A DNA stretch of 39,954 bases from Candidatus Sulfopaludibacter sp. SbA3 (GTDB taxonomy: Bacteria > Acidobacteriota > Terriglobia > Bryobacterales > Bryobacteraceae), in NCBI GenBank assembly GCA_945861625.1, contig CAMAVI010000023.1, positions 1 through 39,954 on the forward strand. The letters run 5' to 3'. Of this stretch, positions 8,915 to 17,062 are shown one piece after another. Made by a program: the position numbers and the translations under genes. The notes beneath the pieces were generated by a model. It was not told the DNA's origin. It did not search any database and worked only from the letters and a program-made list of their open reading frames with translations. How positions within the stretch are numbered: position 1 is the stretch's first letter; each line of letters begins with the position of its first letter.

Positions 8915-9045
8915 CTATAACTCTAGCAAATACCCCTTCTTGCCCACGTTCATCGCGCACGTCGCGCCCATTTGCGTGATGAGGTGTTCGGCTTCATGGA
9001 TGTGGCCGCAGAAGAAGTGGCCGGGCTGGCGTTCTTCGATGAACT
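8915..9045 (-). pseudogene. Remnant: 3' end of a metallophosphoesterase gene (second copy)
   Basis: Read on the minus strand, this stretch encodes EFIEERQPGHFFCGHIHEAE, then a further ~20 residues, and stops at 8915-8917. It matches the last ~43 codons of the intact phosphoesterase gene (9583-9713) at about 85% of bases. There are no gaps and the reading frame is kept, including the metal-binding CGHIHE motif. By hand count more than half of the changed codons are synonymous. It has no start or N-terminal part and is cut off at about 9045, 34 bp from the hicA stop. It is therefore the leftover end of a homologous gene, separated from the intact copy by hicBA. Confidence 0.85.
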
Positions 9046-9078
9046 CCGGGTTCGCTGACGCACCCTTCGGCGACCACG

Positions 9079-9324
9079 CTACTCCGCGAAGAAAAACGGG
9101 GCCAAGGCGGATTCGGGGATATAGCGGATAGCCTGGCGGAAGATGGCGTGTAGCGTGCCCTTGTCCACTTCCTTGTGCGCCACGATGGTCAGCGTTTGAC
9201 GCGTCCCGTTCGCGAGCACACGCCGCAGTTTCACATGACTGCCGCGTTGGGTGTGCGTCGTAGATCCGAATTGCGACAGGATCCGCAGCAGGTCGTCGCC
9301 TGAGAGCGTCCTCAGTTTTGGCAT
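9079..9324 (-). CDS. hicA: HicA-family toxin (mRNA interferase)
   Basis: An 81-aa protein with the HicA double-stranded-RNA-binding-like fold: PKLRTLSGDDLLRILSQFG at the start, the catalytic-histidine segment TQRGSHVKLRR, and the late block TIVAHKEVDKGTL. HicA toxins cleave mRNA and tmRNA when not held by HicB. The start codon overlaps the hicB stop by one base (TGATG), so toxin translation depends on antitoxin translation. The C-terminus (ESALAPFFFAE) is slightly longer than in typical members. It is followed by a phosphoesterase 3'-end remnant. Confidence 0.88.
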   Translation of the reverse strand: MPKLRTLSGDDLLRILSQFGSTTHTQRGSHVKLRRVLANGTRQTLTIVAHKEVDKGTLHAIFRQAIRYIPESALAPFFFAE

Positions 9325-9548
9325 CAGGCCACTGCGTCTAGCTCCATGGTGACAACTACCGCCGGATGCTGCGCGATACCCAGTTCCGCGAGGTCTTCGC
9401 CTTCCAGATGCAGCCCAATCGCCTCGCGAATATTCGCGGTAACCTCATCTAGCGTGCTGCCTTCGGTGACCACTGGGAGGTCCAAGCACTCGGCCACGTA
9501 CTTGGCCTCGCCTCGAAAAACACGAACCTGGATGGTTCTGCGCAGCAT
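9324..9548 (-). CDS. hicB: HicB-family antitoxin
   Basis: A 74-aa protein of the short HicB type, which has a partial RNase H-like fold that binds and neutralises HicA. Typical sequence is KYVAECLDLPVVTEGSTLDE followed by a helix with REAIGLHLEG. No separate DNA-binding domain is visible at the C-terminus, so any autoregulation would need another contact. The ATG at 9548 is preferred, although an in-frame GTG at 9563 would add MYTGG. It lies about 35 bp downstream of the intact phosphoesterase gene and is coupled to hicA by a one-base overlap. Confidence 0.87.
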   Translation of the reverse strand: MLRRTIQVRVFRGEAKYVAECLDLPVVTEGSTLDEVTANIREAIGLHLEGEDLAELGIAQHPAVVVTMELDAVA

Positions 9549-9582
9549 GCCCCCAGTGTACACCGGCCTGTTTACTACACGC

Positions 9583-10179
9583 TTAGATTTCCAGCAAATA
9601 CCCCTTCTTGCCCACGTTCATCGCTCGTGTGGCGCCCATTTGGGTGACGGTGCCTTCGGCTTCGTGAATGTGTCCGCAGAAAAAGTGCGCGGGCTGATGT
9701 TCTTCGATGAATGCGCGCACGCTGCGGCTGCCGGCGTGAAGTCCTTCGCGGATGCGGTCGAGCGGCGTTCCTAGCGGCGGGGAGTGGCAGATCAACACCT
9801 GCGGCTTCCACTCCGCGAAGTGCGCGAGGCGCTCGGCGATTTGCACGTCGCTGTATTCGCCGGGCGTATCGAAGGGAGTCGGCGTTGAATAACCGAGGCC
9901 CGCGAAGCGCACGCCGCCGATCTCCGCCTTCTCGCCGTGGAAATCCACAAAACCGAATTCGCGGCAAAAGGTCTCGATGTCCCGCACGGACTCGTGATTG
10001 CCAGGCAACACGTACACACGTCCGGCACGCGGCTTCATGATGTCTCCCATGGTGCCGAGCCCGCGCGCCCAGCTCACCAAGTCGCCGGCCGCGAAGTAGG
10101 CGTCCGCCTCGATGGCCATCAACTTTTCGAGCGCGGCTTTGTCATTGTGGATGTCGGAGAAAATCAGAGCCTTGGCCAT
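9583..10179 (-). CDS. Metallophosphoesterase
   Basis: A 198-aa calcineurin-like phosphoesterase. It shows the full metal-binding set: FSDIHND (residues 7-13), AAGDLVSW, LPGNHES, ICHSPPLGT and CGHIHEAEG. These proteins hydrolyse phosphodiester or phosphomonoester bonds with two metals; the substrate cannot be told here. It starts one base after the FN3 lipoprotein stop and probably belongs to the hslVU operon transcript. Its last ~130 bp (9583-9713) have a diverged second copy at 8915-9045, beyond hicBA. This suggests that the present 3' end may have arrived together with the TA pair. Confidence 0.88.
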   Translation of the reverse strand: MAKALIFSDIHNDKAALEKLMAIEADAYFAAGDLVSWARGLGTMGDIMKPRAGRVYVLPGNHESVRDIETFCREFGFVDFHGEKAEIGGVRFAGLGYSTPTPFDTPGEYSDVQIAERLAHFAEWKPQVLICHSPPLGTPLDRIREGLHAGSRSVRAFIEEHQPAHFFCGHIHEAEGTVTQMGATRAMNVGKKGYLLEI

Positions 10180-10180
10180 A

Positions 10181-11131
10181 CTATTGGGCGGTTATCTCCA
10201 CGACGATGGAGCGCGCGCTCTCATTGCCGGTGATGTCGATGGCGGTCACGGAATAACTATATTTCTTGCCGATCTCGACGGCGCGGTCACTATAGGTGGG
10301 CGCGGGAATCGAATCAGCCACGCGTTCGAACACGCCTCCGTCCGTGGAGCGGTACACGTGGTAGCCCAGGAAATCGCTTTCCTCACTGCGCTCCCATACG
10401 AGCTCGATGGAGTTGATTCCCGGTACTCCGGCGAGTCCATTCGGCGCAGCCGGAGGAAACGTGTCGCGAGGGGTAATGTTCACGGCCACCGATAGTTCGC
10501 TTTGGCGCAACGGGGTTTCAATCGCCTGGATAAAGTACTTGTATGACGTTCCGTATTCCACGCTGGTGTCGATGTATTCCGCTTTTTCCGACTCCGCGAC
10601 CATCGCCATGGGAGCATCGCTGACGGCCCGGAAGATCCAGAAATGCGGAGCCGCGTTTGACCACGTTAGGCGAACGGCCTCCGGCACGGTGACTGCCCGG
10701 ATATCCGCGGGCGGTGGCAAGGGCGGTCCCACCGGCAGTTGGAACGCATTGGATGGCTCCGACGCCTTCCCCTTGGGTCCTGTGGCGCGAACAGTCAGCG
10801 TGACCTGCTTGCCGGCCCAATCCTGGGACGGAAAATCGTAGCGCACGGCGCCTGGGCCGCCGGCGGGAACTTCGTAGTCTTTGGCCGATGATCCGGCGGC
10901 AGACGCGTGTAGCTGGGTGGCCTGCAAGCTAGTCAAGCCCAGCCCTTCGGTGGTCAAGGGAGGTACCGTGAACTCCACCAGGATCTTGCCGCCGTACTGC
11001 GCCGCGCGCAGATCCGAAATTCGCCCCGGGATATCCAGAGTGGGGGGCTTGGGGTCGCCAACGTAAGCGCAGCCAGATAGCGCTGCGCTTGCCAACAGCA
11101 CGGCTGCGGGAAGGGCGGAGAAGCGTCTCAC
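10181..11131 (-). CDS. Fibronectin type III domain lipoprotein
   Basis: A 316-aa protein with a lipoprotein signal: [21 protein letters not shown], lipobox LSGC, with Cys21 as the likely acylated residue. Two FN3-like beta-sandwich domains are visible in the second half. The clearest runs from [10 protein letters not shown] through [13 protein letters not shown] to [10 protein letters not shown] less clear beta-rich segment precedes them. It is probably anchored in the cell envelope and acts in binding or adhesion; no catalytic motif is seen. The start is a GTG that overlaps the hslU stop by four bases (GTGA), which is unusual company for a cytoplasmic protease. Confidence 0.8.
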   Translation of the reverse strand: MRRFSALPAAVLLASAALSGCAYVGDPKPPTLDIPGRISDLRAAQYGGKILVEFTVPPLTTEGLGLTSLQATQLHASAAGSSAKDYEVPAGGPGAVRYDFPSQDWAGKQVTLTVRATGPKGKASEPSNAFQLPVGPPLPPPADIRAVTVPEAVRLTWSNAAPHFWIFRAVSDAPMAMVAESEKAEYIDTSVEYGTSYKYFIQAIETPLRQSELSVAVNITPRDTFPPAAPNGLAGVPGINSIELVWERSEESDFLGYHVYRSTDGGVFERVADSIPAPTYSDRAVEIGKKYSYSVTAIDITGNESARSIVVEITAQ

Positions 11132-12495
11132 AGAATATAGCGGCTCAGGTCCTGATCCTTCACGATCTCGGCCAGTTGTTTGCGCACGTAAGCGGCATCG
11201 ATTTTGACGGTCTTCTTCTTTAGATCCGGACCCTCGAAGGAAATCTCCTCGAGCAGCTTTTCGAGGATGGTGTGCAGGCGGCGCGCGCCGATGTTTTCAG
11301 CGTTCTCGTTCACGCGGGTCGCGAACGCGGCGATCTCCTGAATGGCGTCGTCGGTAAAGGTCAGCTTGATGCCTTCGGTATCGAGCAGGGCCTGATACTG
11401 CTTGAGCAGCGCGTTCTTGGGCTCCTTGAGAATGCGGATGAAATCGGCTTCGGTCAGCGACTTCAGCTCGACGCGGATCGGGAAGCGGCCTTGTAATTCG
11501 GGAATGAGGTCACTGGGTTTGGAAACATGAAACGCGCCGGCGGCAATGAAGAGGATGTGATCGGTGCGCACGAAGCCATAGCGCGTGTTGACGGTGGTGC
11601 CTTCCACGATGGGTAGGATGTCGCGCTGGACGCCCTCGCGGCTGACATCGGGACCATGGCCGCCTTCGCGCCCGGCGATCTTGTCGATTTCATCCAGGAA
11701 TACGATACCGTTGCGCTCCAGGCGCTCGATGGCGATGCGCGTGACCTGATCGATGTCGACGAGTTTTTGCTCTTCCTCAGTCACCAAGTAATCCAGCGCC
11801 TCACCCACGCGCATTTTGCGCTTCTTGGTGCGGCCGCCGAACAAACCGGGCAGGACATCCTTGAGATTGATGTCCATCTCCTCCATGCCACCCACGGCGG
11901 AAATTTCGAAGTTCGGTCCGCGCTCTTTGACATCGACTTCCACCATGCGGTCGTCGAGCTTTCCGGCGCGCAGCCGGTCGCGCAACTTCTCGCGCGTGCG
12001 CTCGATGCTCTCGGGCGCTTCGGCATTCTCCGTCGGCGGGGGCATCAACAGATCCAGCAGGCGCTCTTCGGCACTGCGCTCGGCGCGTTCGCCCACTTCG
12101 TTCAGGCGCTCCTCGCGGACCATGTCGATGGAGATCTCAACCAGATCGCGGATCATGGACTCGACATCACGGCCCACGTAGCCGACCTCGGTGAACTTGC
12201 TGGCCTCGACTTTGAGGAACGGCGAGTTGGCCAGCTTCGCCAGCCTGCGCGCGAGTTCCGTTTTGCCGACGCCGGTGGGCCCAATCATCAGGATGTTCTT
12301 GGGCATGACTTCTTCGGCCATTTCCGGATCGAGCTTCTGGCGGCGCACGCGGTTGCGCAGGGCGATGGCGACAGCCTTCTTGGCATCCCCCTGGCCGATG
12401 ACGTACTTGTCGAGTTCGCGCACAATCTCGCGCGGCGTCAGTTCGTCCAGCAACGGCGTGTCATCGGCGGATTGCGCGGGCAGATAGATGACCAT
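11128..12495 (-). CDS. hslU: ATP-dependent protease ATPase subunit HslU
   Basis: A 455-aa AAA+ unfoldase that feeds proteins into the HslV peptidase. Motifs are Walker [10 protein letters not shown] (residues 72-80), the pore loop GYVGRD, Walker [13 protein letters not shown] and the C-terminal tail DLSRYIL, which docks into HslV. The I-domain between Walker A and B is present. The length is usual. The ATG overlaps the hslV stop by one base (TAATG), giving strict 1:1 coupling, and the stop overlaps the following lipoprotein start. Confidence 0.96.
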   Translation of the reverse strand: MVIYLPAQSADDTPLLDELTPREIVRELDKYVIGQGDAKKAVAIALRNRVRRQKLDPEMAEEVMPKNILMIGPTGVGKTELARRLAKLANSPFLKVEASKFTEVGYVGRDVESMIRDLVEISIDMVREERLNEVGERAERSAEERLLDLLMPPPTENAEAPESIERTREKLRDRLRAGKLDDRMVEVDVKERGPNFEISAVGGMEEMDINLKDVLPGLFGGRTKKRKMRVGEALDYLVTEEEQKLVDIDQVTRIAIERLERNGIVFLDEIDKIAGREGGHGPDVSREGVQRDILPIVEGTTVNTRYGFVRTDHILFIAAGAFHVSKPSDLIPELQGRFPIRVELKSLTEADFIRILKEPKNALLKQYQALLDTEGIKLTFTDDAIQEIAAFATRVNENAENIGARRLHTILEKLLEEISFEGPDLKKKTVKIDAAYVRKQLAEIVKDQDLSRYIL

Positions 12496-13034
12496 TAGCC
12501 GAGTTCCTCATAGATGACGCTGTCATTGGTATAGATACAGATCTTGCCGGCGATGGCCATGGCCTTTTCGACGATCTCGTGCGCGGAAAGTTGCGTATTT
12601 TCCATGAGTGCGGTGGCGGCGGACTTGGCGAAGGGTCCGCCGGAACCGATGGCGGCGATATTGTCGTCAGGTTCAATCACGTCGCCGTTGCCGCTGAGAA
12701 TAAAAATGTCGGTGGGATCGGCGACCAGCAGCAGCGCTTCCAGGTGCCGCAGCATACGGTCGGTGCGCCAGTCCTTGGCGAGTTCGACCACGGAACGCGA
12801 TAGATTGCCGTTGTACTGTTCCAGCTTCGACTCAAAGCGGGTGAACAAGGCGAACGCGTCGGCAGTGGCGCCCGCGAAACCGGCGATGATCTTCCCGTTG
12901 TAGAGCCGCCGCAATTTCTTGGCGGAGGCTTTCAGGACTTCGGAACCGAGCGTGACTTGGCCGTCGCCCGCCATCACTACTTTGCCGTCCTTGCGGACGC
13001 ACAGGATGGTCGTGGAGCGTATGCGTTCTTTCAT
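12495..13034 (-). CDS. hslV: ATP-dependent protease peptidase subunit HslV
   Basis: A 179-aa threonine peptidase of the HslUV (ClpYQ) complex in the cytoplasm. Autocleavage of the first seven residues (MKERIRS) would expose the catalytic Thr of [10 protein letters not shown]. Other family blocks are [20 protein letters not shown] and [13 protein letters not shown]. It is the first gene of the hslV-hslU-lipoprotein-phosphoesterase run. Its start is 62 bp from the divergent pentapeptide gene, so both promoters must lie in that gap. No clear -35/-10 pair was picked out. Confidence 0.96.
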   Translation of the reverse strand: MKERIRSTTILCVRKDGKVVMAGDGQVTLGSEVLKASAKKLRRLYNGKIIAGFAGATADAFALFTRFESKLEQYNGNLSRSVVELAKDWRTDRMLRHLEALLLVADPTDIFILSGNGDVIEPDDNIAAIGSGGPFAKSAATALMENTQLSAHEIVEKAMAIAGKICIYTNDSVIYEELG

Positions 13035-13096
13035 GGGGTGTAATTTTCAGTGTGACACAACGGTTCCGGGGATGCCGTTTGACGATATATTCAGAC

Positions 13097-13831
13097 ATGG
13101 CCAATCCCAAGCATGTCGCGATGCTTAAGAAGGGTGTCGATTCATGGAACGTGACTAGAATCACGGAGTGGTTGTTGTTTCCAGATCTCAGTTCGGCGGA
13201 TTTGAGCATGATGAATCTCTGTGGTGTGAATTTCGACAATGCGGACCTCAACTGCGCGAGTCTCCGCCGGGCCGACCTCTCGGGGGCGCATCTCAAGAAT
13301 GCCAACCTCACAGGGGCGGATCTCAAGGGGGCGGGTCTAGTTAGGGCGTCCTTTAACTTCGCGCAACTCGCCGGCGCCGATCTATTAGGAGCGGTATTCG
13401 GAGATACCGCACTTGGCGGCGTTGACCTGAGCGCTGCGAGAGGACTCGATGCCACGTGGCATGACGTTCCATCGATTCTTGGAGTTGACACGATCCTCAA
13501 ATCCGGCGGTCGGATCCCGGACATATTTCTGCGCGGCTGCGGTTGCGATCCTTTGATCCAGAAGATATTGGTGGGGGACGGCCATCCAACTCCGACGCTT
13601 TTACGGAATGGATATCCCGGCGTCACAACCCTCTACAGCGGTGTTTCATCAGTTACGCCACCGAGGACAAGCCATTCGTCGAGCGGCTCCAGAAGGCGCT
13701 CAACGAGCGGGGCGTGGCCTATTGGTATGCTCCCGAACATGGCCGGTGGGGCGTGGAACTCCATCGTCAGATCGATCTTGAAATCTCGTTGCGGGATCGG
13801 ATTCTGCTCGTGTGCAGCGAGGTCTCACTGA
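13097..13831 (+). CDS. Pentapeptide-repeat protein (N-terminal half of a frameshifted TIR protein)
   Basis: From the ATG at 13097 (MANPKHVAMLKKGVDSWN) this frame encodes about 15 pentapeptide repeats of the A(D/N)LXX type (residues 30-135), which form a right-handed beta helix. A linker containing DTILKSGGRIPDIFLRG follows. Related proteins continue straight into a TIR domain, but here the TIR domain lies in another frame. Homology in this frame stops near LYS at 13631-13639, and the remaining residues to 13831 are Ser/Arg-rich read-through with no family likeness. The most likely cause is a one-base loss (or two-base gain) near 13640. A GTG at 13052 is possible but adds residues unlike the family start. 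Confidence 0.7.
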   Translation: MANPKHVAMLKKGVDSWNVTRITEWLLFPDLSSADLSMMNLCGVNFDNADLNCASLRRADLSGAHLKNANLTGADLKGAGLVRASFNFAQLAGADLLGAVFGDTALGGVDLSAARGLDATWHDVPSILGVDTILKSGGRIPDIFLRGCGCDPLIQKILVGDGHPTPTLLRNGYPGVTTLYSGVSSVTPPRTSHSSSGSRRRSTSGAWPIGMLPNMAGGAWNSIVRSILKSRCGIGFCSCAARSH

Positions 13832-14067
13832 CCAAAGATTGGGTTGCCTACGAAATAGAGCGCGGTATCGAACAGGAAAAGAAGCGGAATGCACGGGTCA
13901 TCTTCCCGATCATGATCGATGATGCGCTTCTTAACTGGAACCACCCGCGTGCCACACGAGTTCGAGAGGTACTTGCGGCAGATTTCCGTGACGCAACTGA
14001 AGGCCACGGGTTTGAAAAGAAGATGCCGAGGCTGTTGAAGGAGCTCGGTTATGGCGAGGGGCAGTAG
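13543..14067 (+). CDS. TIR-domain protein (C-terminal half of a frameshifted pentapeptide-TIR protein)
   Basis: From about 13642 this frame encodes a TIR domain: CFISYATEDKPFVERL, then WYAPEHGRWG, RILLVCSEVSL and DWVAYEIERG. The Glu in WVAYEIE sits where NAD-cleaving TIR domains have their catalytic glutamate. The ATG at 13543 lies inside the pentapeptide frame, and its first ~30 residues have no family likeness. The true product was therefore probably one ~322-aa pentapeptide-TIR protein from 13097 to 14067. Such proteins are seen in bacterial defence or signalling contexts. If translated alone from 13543 the domain could still fold. The gene converges with the MFS 3'-end remnant 30 bp downstream. 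Confidence 0.68.
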   Translation: MRSFDPEDIGGGRPSNSDAFTEWISRRHNPLQRCFISYATEDKPFVERLQKALNERGVAYWYAPEHGRWGVELHRQIDLEISLRDRILLVCSEVSLTKDWVAYEIERGIEQEKKRNARVIFPIMIDDALLNWNHPRATRVREVLAADFRDATEGHGFEKKMPRLLKELGYGEGQ

Positions 14068-14097
14068 GCGCTTGCGTGCGCCACGCGGCTTCAACTG

Positions 14098-14175
14098 CTA
14101 CTCTTCCTCAAACGGAATATCCGGCCGCAAGCGGAGAGTCAGCACGGCGCCAATGAGCAGTCGCACGACGAAGGC
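14098..14175 (-). pseudogene. Remnant: 3' end of an MFS transporter gene (second copy)
   Basis: On the minus strand this encodes VVRLLIGAVLTLRLRPDI, then PFEEE and a stop at 14098-14100. It matches the last ~23 codons of the intact MFS gene (14813-14882), including a run of 30 identical bases. The differing codons are partly synonymous (CTC/CTG, ACT/ACC, ATT/ATC). The match ends next to the brnA stop at 14178. It is the left-behind end of a homologous transporter gene, separated from the intact one by brnTA. Confidence 0.82.
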
Positions 14176-14177
14176 CG

Positions 14178-14498
14178 CTACGCCGGCCCGCGAACCTGGC
14201 GCGTCCGCTGAGGCGTATCTTGCGCCATGGCGCGTTGTAAGAGTGTCTTGATAACGGCCTGCCGGCTAACATTCAGACGCGCGGCGCGGGCATCGAGGTC
14301 CCGTAGCATCCCTTGGGTCAGGTCGACGTTCACGCGGCGAACTGGCCGAACCACTGTAAAGTCGTTGGTGAAGAATCTGGAGACGTCCTCCCCGCGCGTT
14401 GCCATTCTCGCAATTTCATCGGCGGTTGGCTTGGCCTGGGTTGGCTTGGCTGCGGTTGGCCTAGCTACGGTTGGCTTACGTTTAGATTTGTGTGGCAT
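14178..14498 (-). CDS. brnA: BrnA-type antitoxin
   Basis: A 106-aa antitoxin. The block DEIARMATRGEDVSRFFTND followed by RRVNVDLTQGMLRDLDARAA and LNVSRQAVIKTLLQRA matches the ribbon-helix-helix antitoxins that pair with BrnT. The helix NVSRQAVIKTLL is the DNA-binding dimer part, so it probably represses its own operon. The first 26 residues are a low-complexity basic stretch made of four five-residue units (PTVAR, PTAAK, PTQAK, PTADE) encoded by a 15-bp tandem repeat at 14421-14482. The start overlaps the 3' end of brnT by 17 bases. Confidence 0.85.
   Translation of the reverse strand: MPHKSKRKPTVARPTAAKPTQAKPTADEIARMATRGEDVSRFFTNDFTVVRPVRRVNVDLTQGMLRDLDARAARLNVSRQAVIKTLLQRAMAQDTPQRTRQVRGPA
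14421..14482 (-). repeat. 15-bp tandem repeat inside brnA (about four units)
   Basis: Units share the core GGTTGGCTTGGC or close variants on the plus strand and encode five-residue steps of the form P-T-x-A-(K/R). The period is a multiple of three, so unit gain or loss would lengthen or shorten the BrnA N-terminal tail without breaking the frame. Confidence 0.7.
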
Positions 14499-14754
14499 AG
14501 GCGTACTCCTCCTGTTTGGTGGCTGTCCAGGCCGTCACCAGGCGATAGTATTCTCCGTGCCGGTCGCGTCGAATCTCAAAGATGACCGAGCACCGGCAAC
14601 CTTGGCTCCACCCGATGGCGCGATATTGCTCGGGATTGTCATTCTTCCTGTCGACGATGTAGGCTTGGTCAAATATCTCTTGCGCTTCCTCGAGACTCAC
14701 GCCGTGTTTCCGCCGGACCTCCAGGTTCTTACCGGCGTCAAAGTGAAAACGCAT
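14482..14754 (-). CDS. brnT: BrnT-family toxin
   Basis: A 90-aa RelE/ParE-fold ribonuclease toxin. Family features are the start MRFHFDAGKN, the block RRKHGVSLEEAQEIFDQ, a central RAIGWSQGCRCSVIFEIRR strand pair, and the C-terminal RLVTAWTATKQEEY. BrnT stops growth by cleaving RNA unless bound by BrnA. The toxin is encoded before the antitoxin, as usual for brnTA, with a 17-base overlap. The pair lies 58 bp downstream of the intact MFS gene and directly upstream of the MFS 3'-end remnant. Confidence 0.85.
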   Translation of the reverse strand: MRFHFDAGKNLEVRRKHGVSLEEAQEIFDQAYIVDRKNDNPEQYRAIGWSQGCRCSVIFEIRRDRHGEYYRLVTAWTATKQEEYAYATQI

Positions 14755-14812
14755 CTGGTATATAACGGTTTACTATCCAGAGCCCGATTGCGTCATTGGA
14801 TCGAGTGACGCG

Positions 14813-16093
14813 TTATTCCTCAAACGGAATATCCGGCCGCAAGCGCAGGGTCAGCACGGCGCCGATGAGCAGCAGCACGACGGACGCAACAAAGGGAACC
14901 ACCCAGCTTCCGGTGCGGTCCACCAGGTAGCCAAACATGGCGGGGGAAATCAGGCCGGCGGCTCCGAAGCCGAAGTTCATCATGCCGCTGGCAGTGCCCG
15001 CGTAACGTGGCGCGATGTCCATGGGGATGGCCCAGATCGGCGCGACAATCAGTTCGGAAAAGAAAAACGCCAGCGAGAGGCCGATGGTGGCGACCGTCAG
15101 ATCGTGGATTAGCATGACCGGTAATAGGAAGACAAACGCGCCCAGGAATCCCACCACCAGCACATTGCGGCGCGCGATCCGCACGCTGCCAGTCCGGCGG
15201 AGCAGGCGGTCCGTCATCACCCCGCCGACGGTGTCGCCGATGACGCCCGCGGATAGCACACCCATGGAGAACAGCGCCGACGATTGCAGGTTCAAGTGGT
15301 AGTTCTCATAGAAGAACGCCGGGATCCAGCTTTGGAATAACCAAAGGGTCCAACCGTAGCAAAAGTCGACCATGGTGACGGGGAGAATGCGCCGGCCGAG
15401 CCGCAGCCACGGAATTTCGGGGCGGGACTTGGCGGATCGCGCGGGAAGGGTCGCCAGTTCGGCGGCCGTGATGCCCGGATGTTCGTGCGGATCGTCCCGG
15501 TAGAACCACATCCACACCACCAGCCACAGAAGACTCGCGATGCCCAGGACCACGAACGAAATTCGCCAAGAGATGAACAGCAACATGCTGGCCATAAGCA
15601 GCGGCGTCACGGCGTTGCCGATGCGCGCGAAGGCGTGGGTGATGCCCTGTGCGAAGCCCCAGCGGCTGGCCGGGGTCCAGATGGCCATGGCGCGGGTGGC
15701 GGTGGGGAGCGCAGCTCCTTCCCCGAATCCCAACGCGATGCGCAGCGCGACGAGGGACGCAAAACCACCGATGGCGCCGGTCAGTGCCGTTGACACGCCC
15801 ACGATTAAACAGCCGACGAAAAGCGTACGGCGCACGCCGAAGCGGTCGCCGATCCAGCCACCCACCAATTGAAAAAACGCATAGGGGAGGGAAAACGCCG
15901 AAAACGCTATGCCCAACTGGGTATTGGTCAGTCCCAGATCCTTCATCATCATGGGACGCGGGGTGTTGAGGCTGACGCGGTCCATGAAAAGGATGAAATA
16001 CAACACGCACAGCAGGCCCAGTACGGCTCCCGGTGTCGTGAGCAGACCGAACAGGTGAGGCTTCCGCGCGGTTTCTGTTTGTGTGGTGTTCAC
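14813..16093 (-). CDS. MFS transporter (anion:cation symporter-like)
   Basis: A 426-aa major facilitator protein with about 12 membrane segments. The loop GGWIGDRFGVRRTLFVG matches the MFS signature between helices 2 and 3, and GFGEGAALPTATRAMA is typical of the ACS family, which takes up organic anions. The start is a GTG at 16093, 21 bp after the stop of a TauD-type dioxygenase, so the pair likely handles uptake and oxidation of one substrate. The last ~70 bp are duplicated at 14098-14175 beyond brnTA, so the present 3' end may be of foreign origin. Confidence 0.88.
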   Translation of the reverse strand: MNTTQTETARKPHLFGLLTTPGAVLGLLCVLYFILFMDRVSLNTPRPMMMKDLGLTNTQLGIAFSAFSLPYAFFQLVGGWIGDRFGVRRTLFVGCLIVGVSTALTGAIGGFASLVALRIALGFGEGAALPTATRAMAIWTPASRWGFAQGITHAFARIGNAVTPLLMASMLLFISWRISFVVLGIASLLWLVVWMWFYRDDPHEHPGITAAELATLPARSAKSRPEIPWLRLGRRILPVTMVDFCYGWTLWLFQSWIPAFFYENYHLNLQSSALFSMGVLSAGVIGDTVGGVMTDRLLRRTGSVRIARRNVLVVGFLGAFVFLLPVMLIHDLTVATIGLSLAFFFSELIVAPIWAIPMDIAPRYAGTASGMMNFGFGAAGLISPAMFGYLVDRTGSWVVPFVASVVLLLIGAVLTLRLRPDIPFEE

Positions 16094-16114
16094 TGTCGTG
16101 TGCTCATGAAGGCC

Positions 16115-16978
16115 TCATGCGGCCGGCGGCGCACTACCCTTGATCTGAGTGCGATGCATCACACGGCGGGAGTTAGCATCGAACGGATCGCGGCGGTGCA
16201 TAGTGCAGCGATTATCCCACAGCACCACGTCGCCCACTTTCCAGACGTTATGCCAGGCGAATCTTTCATCGGACGCATGCGTCCACAGTTCGTCGAGCAG
16301 CGCTTCGGATTCCGCCAGCGGCATTCCGTCGATGTAGGCGTTGCGGCGGCGGCCCAGATACAGCATGCGGCGTCCGGTCTCCGGATGCGTGCACACCAGC
16401 GGGTGATAGACGCCGGGAGAAGTCACGGGATCGTCGACAGCGGTCACGCCCTGGCGCACGTAACCGCCGCTGTTATAAGTTCCATCGTGCTTCACGCGAA
16501 GCCCCGCCACGCGCCGTTTAGTCTCGGCGGGCAGGGCGTCGTAGGCGCGATACATGTCGGTGAAATAGGTATTGCCGCCCGCGGCCGGAATTTCCAGCGC
16601 GTAGAGCATGCTGGCTTTCGGAGGATCCGCGAGGTACGACATGTCGGTGTGCCAGGAGGCTTCGCCCGCGCCGAGACTGCCGATGGGTTCGCCTTTTTCG
16701 ATGACGTTGGAGACCACGTAAATTTCCGGTAGGCCTTCCACGAAGCGGCGTCCGGTTTCCTGGACAGGCGCCCAGTCGAGATCACCCAAGCGGCGGCTAA
16801 ACGCGATCAAGTCTTGGTCGGTGAGCTGCTGGCCACGCACCAGGATCACCGAGCGATCCAGCCAAGCCTTGTAAATCGCGGCAAAATCGTCGTCATTGAG
16901 ATGCCGGAGATCCACACCCTGGATCTCCGCGCCCAGCGTTTTGTCCGACGGAAGCACCCGCACGCTCGAAGAGATCAT
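16115..16978 (-). CDS. TauD/TfdA-family Fe(II)/2-oxoglutarate dioxygenase
   Basis: A 287-aa non-haem iron oxygenase. The metal facial triad is visible as HTD in GEASWHTDMSYLAD and the distal His in CTMHRRDPFD. The 2-oxoglutarate-binding Arg is in SRRVMHRTQIKG, just after it. The N-terminal segment (LGAEIQGVDLRHL) is typical of the family. Members hydroxylate sulfonates, aryloxyacids or other acids; the substrate here is unknown. The frame can start at a TTG (16990), but the ATG at 16978 is preferred. It heads a two-gene unit with the MFS transporter. Confidence 0.87.
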   Translation of the reverse strand: MISSSVRVLPSDKTLGAEIQGVDLRHLNDDDFAAIYKAWLDRSVILVRGQQLTDQDLIAFSRRLGDLDWAPVQETGRRFVEGLPEIYVVSNVIEKGEPIGSLGAGEASWHTDMSYLADPPKASMLYALEIPAAGGNTYFTDMYRAYDALPAETKRRVAGLRVKHDGTYNSGGYVRQGVTAVDDPVTSPGVYHPLVCTHPETGRRMLYLGRRRNAYIDGMPLAESEALLDELWTHASDERFAWHNVWKVGDVVLWDNRCTMHRRDPFDANSRRVMHRTQIKGSAPPAA

Positions 16979-17062
16979 CGCAGGATCCAATTTAGCAGAT
17001 TGGGCTTTGACAAATGCGCAGACGCCGCGGGATGTACAATTGATGGCGGCTAGGAGGCCAGA

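Noticed and set aside
14424-14482. A CRISPR-like array or mobile repeat
   Set aside because: The units are only 15 bp without spacers and lie inside the brnA coding sequence.
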